The notes beneath the pieces were generated by a model that ran no database searches, had not been told where the DNA came from, and saw only the letters and a list, made by a program, of their open reading frames with translations. From Flocculibacter collagenilyticus (lineage in GTDB: Bacteria; Pseudomonadota; Gammaproteobacteria; Enterobacterales; Alteromonadaceae), in assembly GCF_016469335.1 (NCBI RefSeq), contig NZ_CP059888.1, forward strand, positions 1,178,001 to 1,242,000: 64,000 nt of DNA. Reading direction: 5' to 3'. Numbering within the stretch: position 1 is the first letter of the stretch; the number at the start of each line of letters is the position of its first letter. Positions 17,143 through 25,808 of this stretch are shown here, piece by piece. The translations under genes and the position numbers were made by a program.

Positions 17143-20100
17143 ATGACGAATTTCATAAGAAGGCGCTCACCCGCCTTTAAAACACCATCTGTTATGGCGC
17201 TGTCGCTTCTAAGCCTGTTTTCAAGTCCTACAGCCCTCTCAGAGGAAACTATCACAGTCGTCGGTGACAGAGTTGATCGATGCCCCATTGGCCAAGTAGT
17301 TGTGGGAGCTGAAGAGGGCAGTTATCGGTGTGAAGATTACGGCGACTTAATGGGATCTTTGAATCAGTTGATGGCTGATAATTTGAATGTGGCACTTGGT
17401 GGAATGACGCAAGCATTTATTGACACTTTCAATGATTCAAATACAGGGAAAACAGATTGCGGTGAAGGCAATCCTATTGATTTAGCCACGCAAAACAAGA
17501 CGCAAACCGAGGTTGACTTTCGTGGTTTTGGGCAATTACCACTAGTCGTATCTCGTCAATATAACAGCCGCGGAAATGGTATAGGACATTTTGGCAATAA
17601 CTGGTCAACCAACCTAGGCTCATACTTAGCGTGGAGCACTCGTCAAAGAAACGGGCAGCCAGTGGTTGAAGTAAAACTGTTTCAAAGCGATGGCAGAGTG
17701 ATTAAGATGACCTTTGATGATGCAACTAAAGAGTGGAAGCGGGACAGTGGACAAGTTGAGTCCCTGATTAAAGACAGTAATGATCATTGGTTGTACTTGA
17801 ACGGGGATGTTGAAGAAGTATATGAGAACTCTGGTCGCTTACTGTATGTGAGATCCGGCAACGGTGAAGTTATTTACTACCATTATGATAGTGACACTTC
17901 AACCAAAGTTACGCAACTGGAGCACAGTTCGGGTCAAACCATTAATTTCATCTGGTCAGGTCATCGTATTATTCAAATAAAAGATCCAGCGAATCAAATT
18001 TATACGTACGATTATGATGCCAGTGGAAATCTGCTTTCCGTGACTTATCCGTCGCTCTCAGGCTCGACAAAAAAGCAGTATATTTATAGTGGCACACGCT
18101 TAACTCGTATCATTGATGAAAACGGTGATGCCTATGCCAGCTGGGAATATGATTCAAGCGGAAAAGCCACGCGCAGTTATCATGGTGATGAGCAAGAGAG
18201 TGTGACCATTGTGGCCTCCGGTGTTGAGGCCGGTGGTCGTTACACCCGCTCACGCAATGCCCACGGCAAAGAAACCACCTATCATTTTGTGGACGTGGGC
18301 GGCCAGTGGAAAATCAGACAGGTGCAGGGCCATGCTAAAGGCAGTTGTTACTCGGCTCACAAGAACACCTCTTATGATGCCAATGGCTTTGTGAACACAA
18401 AGACCGATTGGGCGGGGAACCTCACCGACTATGACTATGATGCTTACGGTAACCTACTCAAGGTCATCGAAGGTAAAGGCACTGCCTATGAGCGCACCAC
18501 AGAATACCAGTGGCATTCCATCTTGAATAAGCCACTGGAAATCAAAACTGATTTACTCAAAACAGAGTTTGTTTATAGTGACAACGGGTTGCTTGAAGAG
18601 AAAAGAGAAACAAACCTCGTTAACCACATTACGCGCAGTACTCGCGTCACCTATACCTTTCATGATAACGGCTTAGTAAAAAAGAAAGCTATTAATGGTC
18701 CGCGTACTGGTGTTGCCGATACCCTAGAGCTCTTTTACAGCTCAACCGGGTTTTTAACGTCGATGAAAAATGCATTAGGTCACTGGACAACTTTTGCTAA
18801 TCACAACCAATTTGGTAGCCCTGGTAAAATCACTTACCCTGATGGAAGAGTGGATACCTTTACCTATCACCCTCGAGGTTGGCTACTAACAGAAAACAAA
18901 GACATCAACGGTGACAAGCGAACAACCATCTACAGCTATGATAAAGCCGGTCAGCTCGAAAGCGTCACTCGCGCTGATGGTTCTAAACTTACTATGACTT
19001 ATGACAGTGCGCATCGTCTGACCAAAGTTACTGACCTTAACAATGACTCGAAAGAATACCTCTATGATGTAGCCAGCAACTTAACGCAAGAACGCATTCG
19101 TGGTTGGATAACCAAACTGGTTCCTTGCTCAGGCGGTGGTTTTGGTGGTGGCAATGGCTTTGAAATGTGCACCGAAACTACCGAAGAAACCTTAAAGGCT
19201 ACGAAGCGCACTTATGATGAATTGAACCGTTTGAAAAGCATTATTGAAGGCAGTGGGCAGCAGCTGAATGAATTTGGCTGGCCAGACGGCGCTTTTTCAG
19301 AAGGCAAAGTGGTACAACACTATGGTTACAACACCAATAATCAGCCGACGCAAGTTTTAGATGGAAAAAGTAATGGCAGTACTCATCACTACGGTGCGTT
19401 AGGCCGAGTGGGAAAAATCATTGATCGAAACGGAGGTGAAACTTCCTATTGGTATAATGTACATGATCAGATTGTACGTATTCGCGATCCGAAAGGCCTG
19501 AACACTTTTTACGATTATGATGGCTTTGGACACCTTAAGCACATCACCAGTCCCGACACTGGATTAACCACCTTGCGTTATGATTTAGCGGGAAATCTTA
19601 TATTAAAAATTGATGCTAAAGGCATAACCTCTCGTTGGACCTATGATGAACTCAACCGCATGAAAACTGAAACCATTGGAGATATTACCCGTACCTATAC
19701 CTATGATCTGGCGCACCCAGGCCGCCTTTACCGTATTAGAGATGAAGCTGGCACCCATACGCTCACCTTCAATGCTCATGGTGAACTCATTCGTAAAGCC
19801 TCTTCTTTGGCTGGCTTATCTATGACCCAGTGGTGGGCCTATAACAAAGTAGGGCAGGTGAAATCCATGACTTACCCCAATGGTGAAAAAGTTACTTACG
19901 ATTTTAATAATCTCGGCCAGACCAGTACTATCAAAGTGGGTAATAGCACCTTAGTGCAAGAGGTAAACTATAAGCCCTTCGGCCCTGTCTTCAGTATCAA
20001 GTTTGGCAATGGTGCGCAGCTTTTTTCTGACCGCGATAACCGTTATCGCCTACGGGGCAAAAGCAGTAGCAGCACTTCGGGCACTGTGATGGACCTTGAT

Positions 20101-21309
20101 TATTATTATGACTTGAATGGCAATATCACGAAAATCAACGATGCCAAAGCTTCCACAACTACCAAAACGCGCACCTTCAGCTACGATACTTTGAACCGTA
20201 TCACCTATAGCAATGACTATGGGGCAAGCTACACCTATGGCTATGATGCCAATGGCAATCGCACCCATAAAGGCTCCACGCCCTACCAGATAGCCACCGA
20301 CAGCAATCGGTTGATGTCTTATGCCTCCATTAATGTTCAATATGATGATAATGGTAATATCAAACAAAAAGGCAGTGCCACCTATACCTACAACGATGCT
20401 AACCGCTTGATTGGTTATAGCAAGGGCAGCACAAGCGCGACTTATACCTACAACAGCGTTGGTCAACGAGTCTCTAAAAAGGTCGGCTCAACTATAACTT
20501 ATTTCGGTTATGATTTGGATGGCAAATTGATTTATGAGCGCACTGGCTCAAATCATATTGCTTACATTTATCTCAATAATCAATTAGTGGGTGTTAGCAA
20601 AAATAATGACCTTTATTATGTGCATACCGACCATCAGGGCAGGCCTGAAGTTATGACCAACAACAGCAATACAGTGGTGTGGAAAGCTAAGAACTGGGCC
20701 TTTGACCGGAATGTGGATTACAGTGTGATAGGTTATGTTAACTTGGGTTTTCCTGGTCAATATTACGATGAGGAAAAACAGAGTTGGTATAACTATTTTC
20801 GGGATTATGATGCGGAGTTAGGGAGATATTTGCAGAGTGACCCGATTGGGTTGGCTGCTGGACAGTTCTCGACGTATCAGTATGTGGATTCGAACCCGGT
20901 TAGGTTTGTTGACCCGTTTGGACTAAAAAGTTGTTCATGTAGTGGTTGGGATAAATTTAAAAAAGAGTTTAAGTCAAGCTGGGACTCTGTGGACTCTGTG
21001 ATCGACAATCACAACCCTGTGCCTGCTATCCAGCCTGATACTGCTGCCAGCTTTCTACTGGGTGGTCCCGCAGCAAAAAGCTATAATGGCTCAACAATTG
21101 TGCAAGAGACCATAAGATACACTAGAGGTAGGATCAATGCACCTAGGAGTCAATTCAAAGCTTACCCTAGGTTTGGATGGAGCACTGTGGCAAAAACAAC
21201 TGCTATAAACCGTTCTGCAGCGAGTCTTTCGTGGTATGCAGGTAGAGCAGTAGGCGCTACTGTTAACTCTGCCTATAATCTAGCCGTATACGGAGGTGAT
21301 TGTGAATAA
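17143..21309 (+). CDS. Secreted Rhs/YD-repeat protein with DUF6531 domain and short C-terminal tip
   Basis: The 1388-residue product starts with a Sec-type signal peptide (RRR, then a hydrophobic stretch ending near residue 33). A DUF6531-like segment follows at about 105-170 (CGEGNPIDLAT.NKTQTEVDF). Many YD/RHS repeats of the type YDA.GNL then run to about residue 1130. The Rhs-associated core comes next (HTDHQGRPEVMT, YYDEEKQSWYNYFRDYDAELGRYLQSDPIGL) and ends DPFGL at 1261. Such repeats build a hollow shell around a C-terminal domain released at DPxGL. The 127-residue tip beyond it has no toxin motif I recognise, and no immunity-like gene follows. GGGAG lies 10 bases before the ATG. Base composition of the repeat region looks richer in GC than its neighbours. 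Confidence 0.9.
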   Translation: MTNFIRRRSPAFKTPSVMALSLLSLFSSPTALSEETITVVGDRVDRCPIGQVVVGAEEGSYRCEDYGDLMGSLNQLMADNLNVALGGMTQAFIDTFNDSNTGKTDCGEGNPIDLATQNKTQTEVDFRGFGQLPLVVSRQYNSRGNGIGHFGNNWSTNLGSYLAWSTRQRNGQPVVEVKLFQSDGRVIKMTFDDATKEWKRDSGQVESLIKDSNDHWLYLNGDVEEVYENSGRLLYVRSGNGEVIYYHYDSDTSTKVTQLEHSSGQTINFIWSGHRIIQIKDPANQIYTYDYDASGNLLSVTYPSLSGSTKKQYIYSGTRLTRIIDENGDAYASWEYDSSGKATRSYHGDEQESVTIVASGVEAGGRYTRSRNAHGKETTYHFVDVGGQWKIRQVQGHAKGSCYSAHKNTSYDANGFVNTKTDWAGNLTDYDYDAYGNLLKVIEGKGTAYERTTEYQWHSILNKPLEIKTDLLKTEFVYSDNGLLEEKRETNLVNHITRSTRVTYTFHDNGLVKKKAINGPRTGVADTLELFYSSTGFLTSMKNALGHWTTFANHNQFGSPGKITYPDGRVDTFTYHPRGWLLTENKDINGDKRTTIYSYDKAGQLESVTRADGSKLTMTYDSAHRLTKVTDLNNDSKEYLYDVASNLTQERIRGWITKLVPCSGGGFGGGNGFEMCTETTEETLKATKRTYDELNRLKSIIEGSGQQLNEFGWPDGAFSEGKVVQHYGYNTNNQPTQVLDGKSNGSTHHYGALGRVGKIIDRNGGETSYWYNVHDQIVRIRDPKGLNTFYDYDGFGHLKHITSPDTGLTTLRYDLAGNLILKIDAKGITSRWTYDELNRMKTETIGDITRTYTYDLAHPGRLYRIRDEAGTHTLTFNAHGELIRKASSLAGLSMTQWWAYNKVGQVKSMTYPNGEKVTYDFNNLGQTSTIKVGNSTLVQEVNYKPFGPVFSIKFGNGAQLFSDRDNRYRLRGKSSSSTSGTVMDLDYYYDLNGNITKINDAKASTTTKTRTFSYDTLNRITYSNDYGASYTYGYDANGNRTHKGSTPYQIATDSNRLMSYASINVQYDDNGNIKQKGSATYTYNDANRLIGYSKGSTSATYTYNSVGQRVSKKVGSTITYFGYDLDGKLIYERTGSNHIAYIYLNNQLVGVSKNNDLYYVHTDHQGRPEVMTNNSNTVVWKAKNWAFDRNVDYSVIGYVNLGFPGQYYDEEKQSWYNYFRDYDAELGRYLQSDPIGLAAGQFSTYQYVDSNPVRFVDPFGLKSCSCSGWDKFKKEFKSSWDSVDSVIDNHNPVPAIQPDTAASFLLGGPAAKSYNGSTIVQETIRYTRGRINAPRSQFKAYPRFGWSTVAKTTAINRSAASLSWYAGRAVGATVNSAYNLAVYGGDCE

Positions 21310-21393
21310 TTATCCGTTGAAGTTTTCAGAGCTATGTGTCAACTAGATAAGATAAATATCTTGTTTATCATTTAAAAGTTGATGATTGATTGT

Positions 21394-21429
21394 GACAATG
21401 CCAAATTTTAATGATGAGTTGGCATTGTC
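21394..21429 (+). terminator. Strong hairpin after the Rhs gene, probable terminator
   Basis: A perfect 11-base-pair stem (GACAATGCCAA with TTGGCATTGTC) and a 14-base loop lie 85 bases after the Rhs stop codon. A T-rich but interrupted tail (CGTTTCGTTT) follows. It separates the Rhs gene from the hybrid regulator, suggesting separate transcripts. Confidence 0.6.
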
Positions 21430-21557
21430 CGTTTCGTTTATGTATTAAGTCTCTCATCATAGATACCTATTCAAAAATTGCTGGAACCTATCATTTGAAT
21501 CTTATAGATTAGCTACTCACTACAGAGTCGGATTTAACTGATGTTCAATACTTCCTT

Positions 21558-24500
21558 ATGAAGAAAAGTACTTATTTATTTTTGTTTTTTAGCGTTCTTA
21601 TGCTTAAGCCTAATGCTCTGCTTAGTGCAACTATTGATGCTTATGGAGCAAAAAATATAGTGAAGGACGCACAGGGGAATTTGTGGTTGGGCACGGCAAG
21701 AGGTTTAGTCAGGTACAATGGCTACGACAGAATAGAGAAAATTGATACAGTTGCTAATGATGTTAACTGGGTTACAGCTTTGGTTGTTAATAAGAGAAAC
21801 CAATTAATTGTAGGAACAGAGCAGAATGGCGTTTTGGTTTATGATGCTTATAAATACGAGAAGCCACCAGTAATTCACCCCTTGAATGCTGAGATTAAAG
21901 ATATCTACCTAAACAGTTTTGATGAACCAGTTATCGCCACTGATAAGGGGTATTATAATTTATACACGAAAGATAGTGGGTTAAAAAAGTACGAGCTAAC
22001 TAGTATTGTCCAAACTAATCAAAATACACTTTATGCAGGGAGTAAAAGTGGTCTTTTTAAAGTAACTAATGGGAAAGAGTCTCTACTCAATAATAAACCC
22101 GTGAAGAGACTTAAGTTATTTGGTGGAAGTGTGTGGGGGGTAACGTATAAAAGTGAGCTGCTTAATTTAGCGGAAAATAATACTGCATCTATTATTTTAA
22201 GTGATGTGGAAAATATTTTTAAACACCATTCAAATCAAAATGTTTTTTGGGTTATAACTATTGATGGGTATCTAAAACTTTTTGATATTACAAGAAAAGT
22301 ATATATAGAGCATAATTTTAAACAGTATTTTAGCTCTTTATATAACCTATTTCATGATAATGCGGGTATTTGGGGGGCTGACCGCCAAAAAGTCAAATTA
22401 TACCGTGAAGGTATTCTTGATCATCAAGAAGAAAAAAGCTTCTCATTCGGAAATACTGCTTTTGGTTTCTTAAATGAAACGGATGTTTTTGTCGCAAAAC
22501 ATGGAGTGGGAATATATAAAGGTAAATTTTCAAGCTCTGGAAAAATAGAAAACACAAGCCTTTTTTTGAGTTTAGAAGACGCTTATGTAACTAAAATGAT
22601 TACGGATAACGATATTCTATGGATGTCAACAAGTAAAGGTGTGAGGAGAGTTAATTTAGCTGACAACACTTCAAAATACATTTTACCCAATATGTGGATT
22701 ATATCGATTAATTTGTACCACGATAAAGTTTATATTAATACTGATTCGAAAGGTCTGGTGATTATTGATAAAAAAGGCCAAATAATTAGAATTATTGATT
22801 CTAAAATGGGCCTACCTACGGACGAAGTTTTATTCTCGTTACCTACAACAGACAATAAAGTATGGATTGCTACCAGCAAGGGGATAGGTGTTTTTAACTC
22901 CAAGAATAACAGTGTTAAGGTACTCCATGCACAAAGCACGTCACGTTCAAAATTCACCTCAATTGTAGAGGTAAGCGGAAAGGTTTATCTTGCAACTTTA
23001 TCTAATGGTATATTCATATTTGATATGGAATCACTTAAACAGGTTGGGCACTTAACAATTTCTGACGGACTGATTAGCAATGAGTCATATAATATATGGA
23101 AGAACAAAGATTTTATATGGACAATTGGCGAATTGGGTCTTAATCGAATTGATCAACGCACATATGCTATTGATAGCAAATTTTTTAGTGAAAGGTATAC
23201 CAAGAACAGCTATATCAATAAAGTTGATGATAAGGTTTTTTGGCTATGTAAGGAAAGGTTAAATAAATTTTGTCTTCGAAGTTTTGATATGAGTGCTGGC
23301 TTTATTAAAACGCCGCTCAAAATATCTTTAAATCAAGTTATTCTTAATAATTCCCACCAATTGATAACTAAAAAGTACTACCTGCCTCATAGTTATGGGC
23401 ATCTTCAGTTTTTGTTTTTAGCTAACGATTATGGTGGTTCTTCATTTGAAACTTTTCAAAATAATCAATGGAAAAAACTCCGAGGGAATATGCTCTCATT
23501 TTCTCAATTAGAACCAGGAAATTACGAATTTTATGTTCGGGCTATAAAAAATAATGAAACTAGTGAACCTATAGCAATTCACATTGAAGTTGCTAGCTCA
23601 AAAATTCGACTCGCAGTTTTTGTAATTATTGGATTAGTTATTATTTTTGCTTTTTTATGGACGAATACCAAACGAAAACAAATGAAAAAAGAAAAACTGA
23701 CTTCAGAAAAGCATTCTGATGAAAGGGAATTATTATTAGCCAATATATCCCATGAAATAAGAACTCCATTAACTTTAATTGCAGGTCGTGCAGAGCACAT
23801 TGCCAAAGGTATTCGTTCAGAAAATACACAGGAGTACGCGGGAGTAATAAAAACGCATACTGCTAGAATTCTTAATATGATTAACCAATTAATGGATGTA
23901 TCTCGGGTAAGGTCAGGGAAAGCTGAGAAAAGTCTTGTTAATATACAGTCAGTAGTTGAGTTTATCGTGAATTCGTATTTACCAATACTAGAAGAGCGAG
24001 GGATTTATTTTGAGTATCAATATAAGCCTGACAGAGTATTATTTGCAAACCTGATCCCTGATGCTTTAGAAAAAATCTGTACTAATTTGATTTCAAATGC
24101 GATCAAATATGGAAACAATGAAATTATCATCACCCTTGAAGAAAACCAAAAAAAACAAATGATGTTAAAAATTTCTGACAATGGTATGGGGATCTCTGAA
24201 ATAAATCACGAACTGATATTTGAATACTTTACTCGTTTAACTAATGCCACAGATGTTGAGTCAGGTTCAGGGATTGGGCTAGCTCTGACTAGATTTCTGG
24301 TCGAAGCAAATGATGGGGAAATAAGCGTTGCTAGTAAATTAGGTGTTGGAACAGAGTTTCAAGTCTTACTACCTGTTTTAGCTGAAGGAGTTGAAAAAAC
24401 TGATACACAATCTCCTGTACTCTATGAAAGTGAAGCAATGGCTGTGCTGTCTGAATTTAATAACTCGGCGTCAACATGTGACTTGAGTAGTGGAACCAAA

Positions 24501-25283
24501 GCAGTAGCTTTAGTGATCGATGATCACAGCGAAATGCGTAATTATATCGCTGACTGTTTAAATAAAGAGTACCTTGTTCTCCAAGCTGAAAATGGAGAAT
24601 TAGGTATTGCATTAGCTATCGATAGAGATCCTGATATTATCATTTGTGACGTAATGATGCCTGTTATGAGTGGTTTCGAGGTCAGTGATAAACTAAAAAA
24701 AGATGACCGTACTAGTCATATTCCACTAATTCTATTAACTGCAAAAAGCGATAAATGTAGTCGCTTATCAGGGTGGAAAAGTCAGGTAGATGGTTATTTG
24801 ACTAAACCCTTTGATGAAGAGGAATTGCTTTTAAGGATATCAAGCTTGTTAGCTATTAGGAGCGTTTTGCGTCAGCGTTTTGGTGAGATGCTAAAGTCGA
24901 ATAATGGTGATGAGTTAAAAAAATTAAAAAAAGAGCTATCTCCAAAAGATAGCTTGTTTTTTGACAAATTGAATCAAACCATTGAGGCTAACTATTCAGA
25001 AGAAAACTTCTCTGTTAGTGATATGGCTGCTCAGATAAATATAAGCGAGCGACAATTGCGTCGTAAAGTCAAAGCATTGTTCAATTACAGTCCAAGTGAG
25101 TATTTGAAAGTTTACCGCTTAAATAAAGCTAAGGAGCTTTTAGAGAAAGGTTATATGGTTAAAATTGTCACATTTGAAGTAGGCTTTTCGTCAGTATCTT
25201 ATTTTTCAAGCTGCTTTAAAATACAGTTTGGAAAAACTCCGAAGCAAATCAAAGATATAACGGATGAAATCATTTGCACTTAA
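21558..25283 (+). CDS. Hybrid two-component system protein: propeller sensor, histidine kinase, receiver and AraC-type HTH
   Basis: A whole phosphorelay sits in one 1241-residue inner-membrane protein. It has a signal peptide (1-24), periplasmic two-component-regulator propeller repeats (about 30-590, e.g. DAQGNLWLGTARGLVRYNG), a Y_Y_Y domain (about 595-675) and a membrane helix near 682-700. The cytoplasmic part has a HisKA domain with phospho-acceptor His732 (HEIRTPLT), a HATPase (NLISNAIKYG, DNGMGI, GSGIGLAL) and a receiver with Asp1031 and KPF. An AraC-type DNA-binding domain ends it (about 1137-1235). This layout is best known from polysaccharide-utilisation control in Bacteroidota; its ligand and targets here are unknown. 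No carbohydrate genes are adjacent. The ATG lacks a clear ribosome-binding site. Confidence 0.93.
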   Translation: MKKSTYLFLFFSVLMLKPNALLSATIDAYGAKNIVKDAQGNLWLGTARGLVRYNGYDRIEKIDTVANDVNWVTALVVNKRNQLIVGTEQNGVLVYDAYKYEKPPVIHPLNAEIKDIYLNSFDEPVIATDKGYYNLYTKDSGLKKYELTSIVQTNQNTLYAGSKSGLFKVTNGKESLLNNKPVKRLKLFGGSVWGVTYKSELLNLAENNTASIILSDVENIFKHHSNQNVFWVITIDGYLKLFDITRKVYIEHNFKQYFSSLYNLFHDNAGIWGADRQKVKLYREGILDHQEEKSFSFGNTAFGFLNETDVFVAKHGVGIYKGKFSSSGKIENTSLFLSLEDAYVTKMITDNDILWMSTSKGVRRVNLADNTSKYILPNMWIISINLYHDKVYINTDSKGLVIIDKKGQIIRIIDSKMGLPTDEVLFSLPTTDNKVWIATSKGIGVFNSKNNSVKVLHAQSTSRSKFTSIVEVSGKVYLATLSNGIFIFDMESLKQVGHLTISDGLISNESYNIWKNKDFIWTIGELGLNRIDQRTYAIDSKFFSERYTKNSYINKVDDKVFWLCKERLNKFCLRSFDMSAGFIKTPLKISLNQVILNNSHQLITKKYYLPHSYGHLQFLFLANDYGGSSFETFQNNQWKKLRGNMLSFSQLEPGNYEFYVRAIKNNETSEPIAIHIEVASSKIRLAVFVIIGLVIIFAFLWTNTKRKQMKKEKLTSEKHSDERELLLANISHEIRTPLTLIAGRAEHIAKGIRSENTQEYAGVIKTHTARILNMINQLMDVSRVRSGKAEKSLVNIQSVVEFIVNSYLPILEERGIYFEYQYKPDRVLFANLIPDALEKICTNLISNAIKYGNNEIIITLEENQKKQMMLKISDNGMGISEINHELIFEYFTRLTNATDVESGSGIGLALTRFLVEANDGEISVASKLGVGTEFQVLLPVLAEGVEKTDTQSPVLYESEAMAVLSEFNNSASTCDLSSGTKAVALVIDDHSEMRNYIADCLNKEYLVLQAENGELGIALAIDRDPDIIICDVMMPVMSGFEVSDKLKKDDRTSHIPLILLTAKSDKCSRLSGWKSQVDGYLTKPFDEEELLLRISSLLAIRSVLRQRFGEMLKSNNGDELKKLKKELSPKDSLFFDKLNQTIEANYSEENFSVSDMAAQINISERQLRRKVKALFNYSPSEYLKVYRLNKAKELLEKGYMVKIVTFEVGFSSVSYFSSCFKIQFGKTPKQIKDITDEIICT

Positions 25284-25364
25284 GTTTATATCAATTTTCC
25301 TGACATTATTGAGCAATAGAATACTAACGATATTTATTTTTCTTTTAAAATCAATGTGTTGAAA

Positions 25365-25381
25365 TTGGTATGCTTTTTGCT
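25365..25381 (+). promoter_or_regulatory. Sigma-54 promoter of the fliE operon
   Basis: TTGGTATGCTTTTTGCT has the invariant GG and GC with exactly 10 bases between them and a TTGC -12 element. It lies about 60 bases before fliE. In Vibrio and Pseudomonas the fliE operon is a sigma-54 class II flagellar operon activated by FlrC/FleR, so the position agrees with known regulation. Confidence 0.8.
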
Positions 25382-25438
25382 TTATCAACATCATAATCCA
25401 GTCTTCAAATATTTGACGCTCGAGAGCGGGAGCTTATT

Positions 25439-25768
25439 ATGATGAACCTTAAAGCTGATATGTTGTATGCCGAAATGCAGTCAATGCGTGCTCAGGCCAC
25501 AAATAACCCGATTGAAACAAACAAAATTCCTACCCAATCAAGCAGTGCAGATTTTGGTGGTTTACTTAAAAATGCCATTGATAACGTAAATGGCTTGCAG
25601 CAAGACTCTAAGCAAAAGGCTACTGCTATAGAAATGGGTGATAGAAGTGTGTCACTTGCGGAAGCGATGATTGCTTCTCAAAAGTCGTCTATTGCTTTTG
25701 AAGCTACGGTCCAAGTAAGAAACAAGTTAGTTGAATCTTACAAAGAAATTATGAACATGCCAGTGTAA
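25439..25768 (+). CDS. fliE: Flagellar hook-basal body protein FliE
   Basis: FliE sits between the MS ring and the proximal rod and is exported by the flagellar type III system. The 109-residue product has the family C-terminal pattern: DFGGLLKNAIDNVN, then MGD.SVSLAEAMIASQKSSIAFEATVQVRNKLVESYKEIMNMPV. GGGAG precedes the start; the second ATG codon is equally possible. It is the first gene after the sigma-54 promoter and opens the fliEFGHIJ block. Confidence 0.96.
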   Translation: MMNLKADMLYAEMQSMRAQATNNPIETNKIPTQSSSADFGGLLKNAIDNVNGLQQDSKQKATAIEMGDRSVSLAEAMIASQKSSIAFEATVQVRNKLVESYKEIMNMPV

Positions 25769-25808
25769 TGGTCCTAAGTAATTAAGAACAGTGTAATGAG
25801 GTACTATT

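Noticed and set aside
20050-20466. A 138-codon minus-strand frame inside the Rhs repeats
   Set aside because: The hydrophobic, repetitive product mirrors the YD repeats on the other strand and is a reading shadow.
21310-21557. Immunity gene downstream of the Rhs protein
   Set aside because: The 248-base interval has no convincing coding frame with a ribosome-binding site and contains a terminator-like hairpin.
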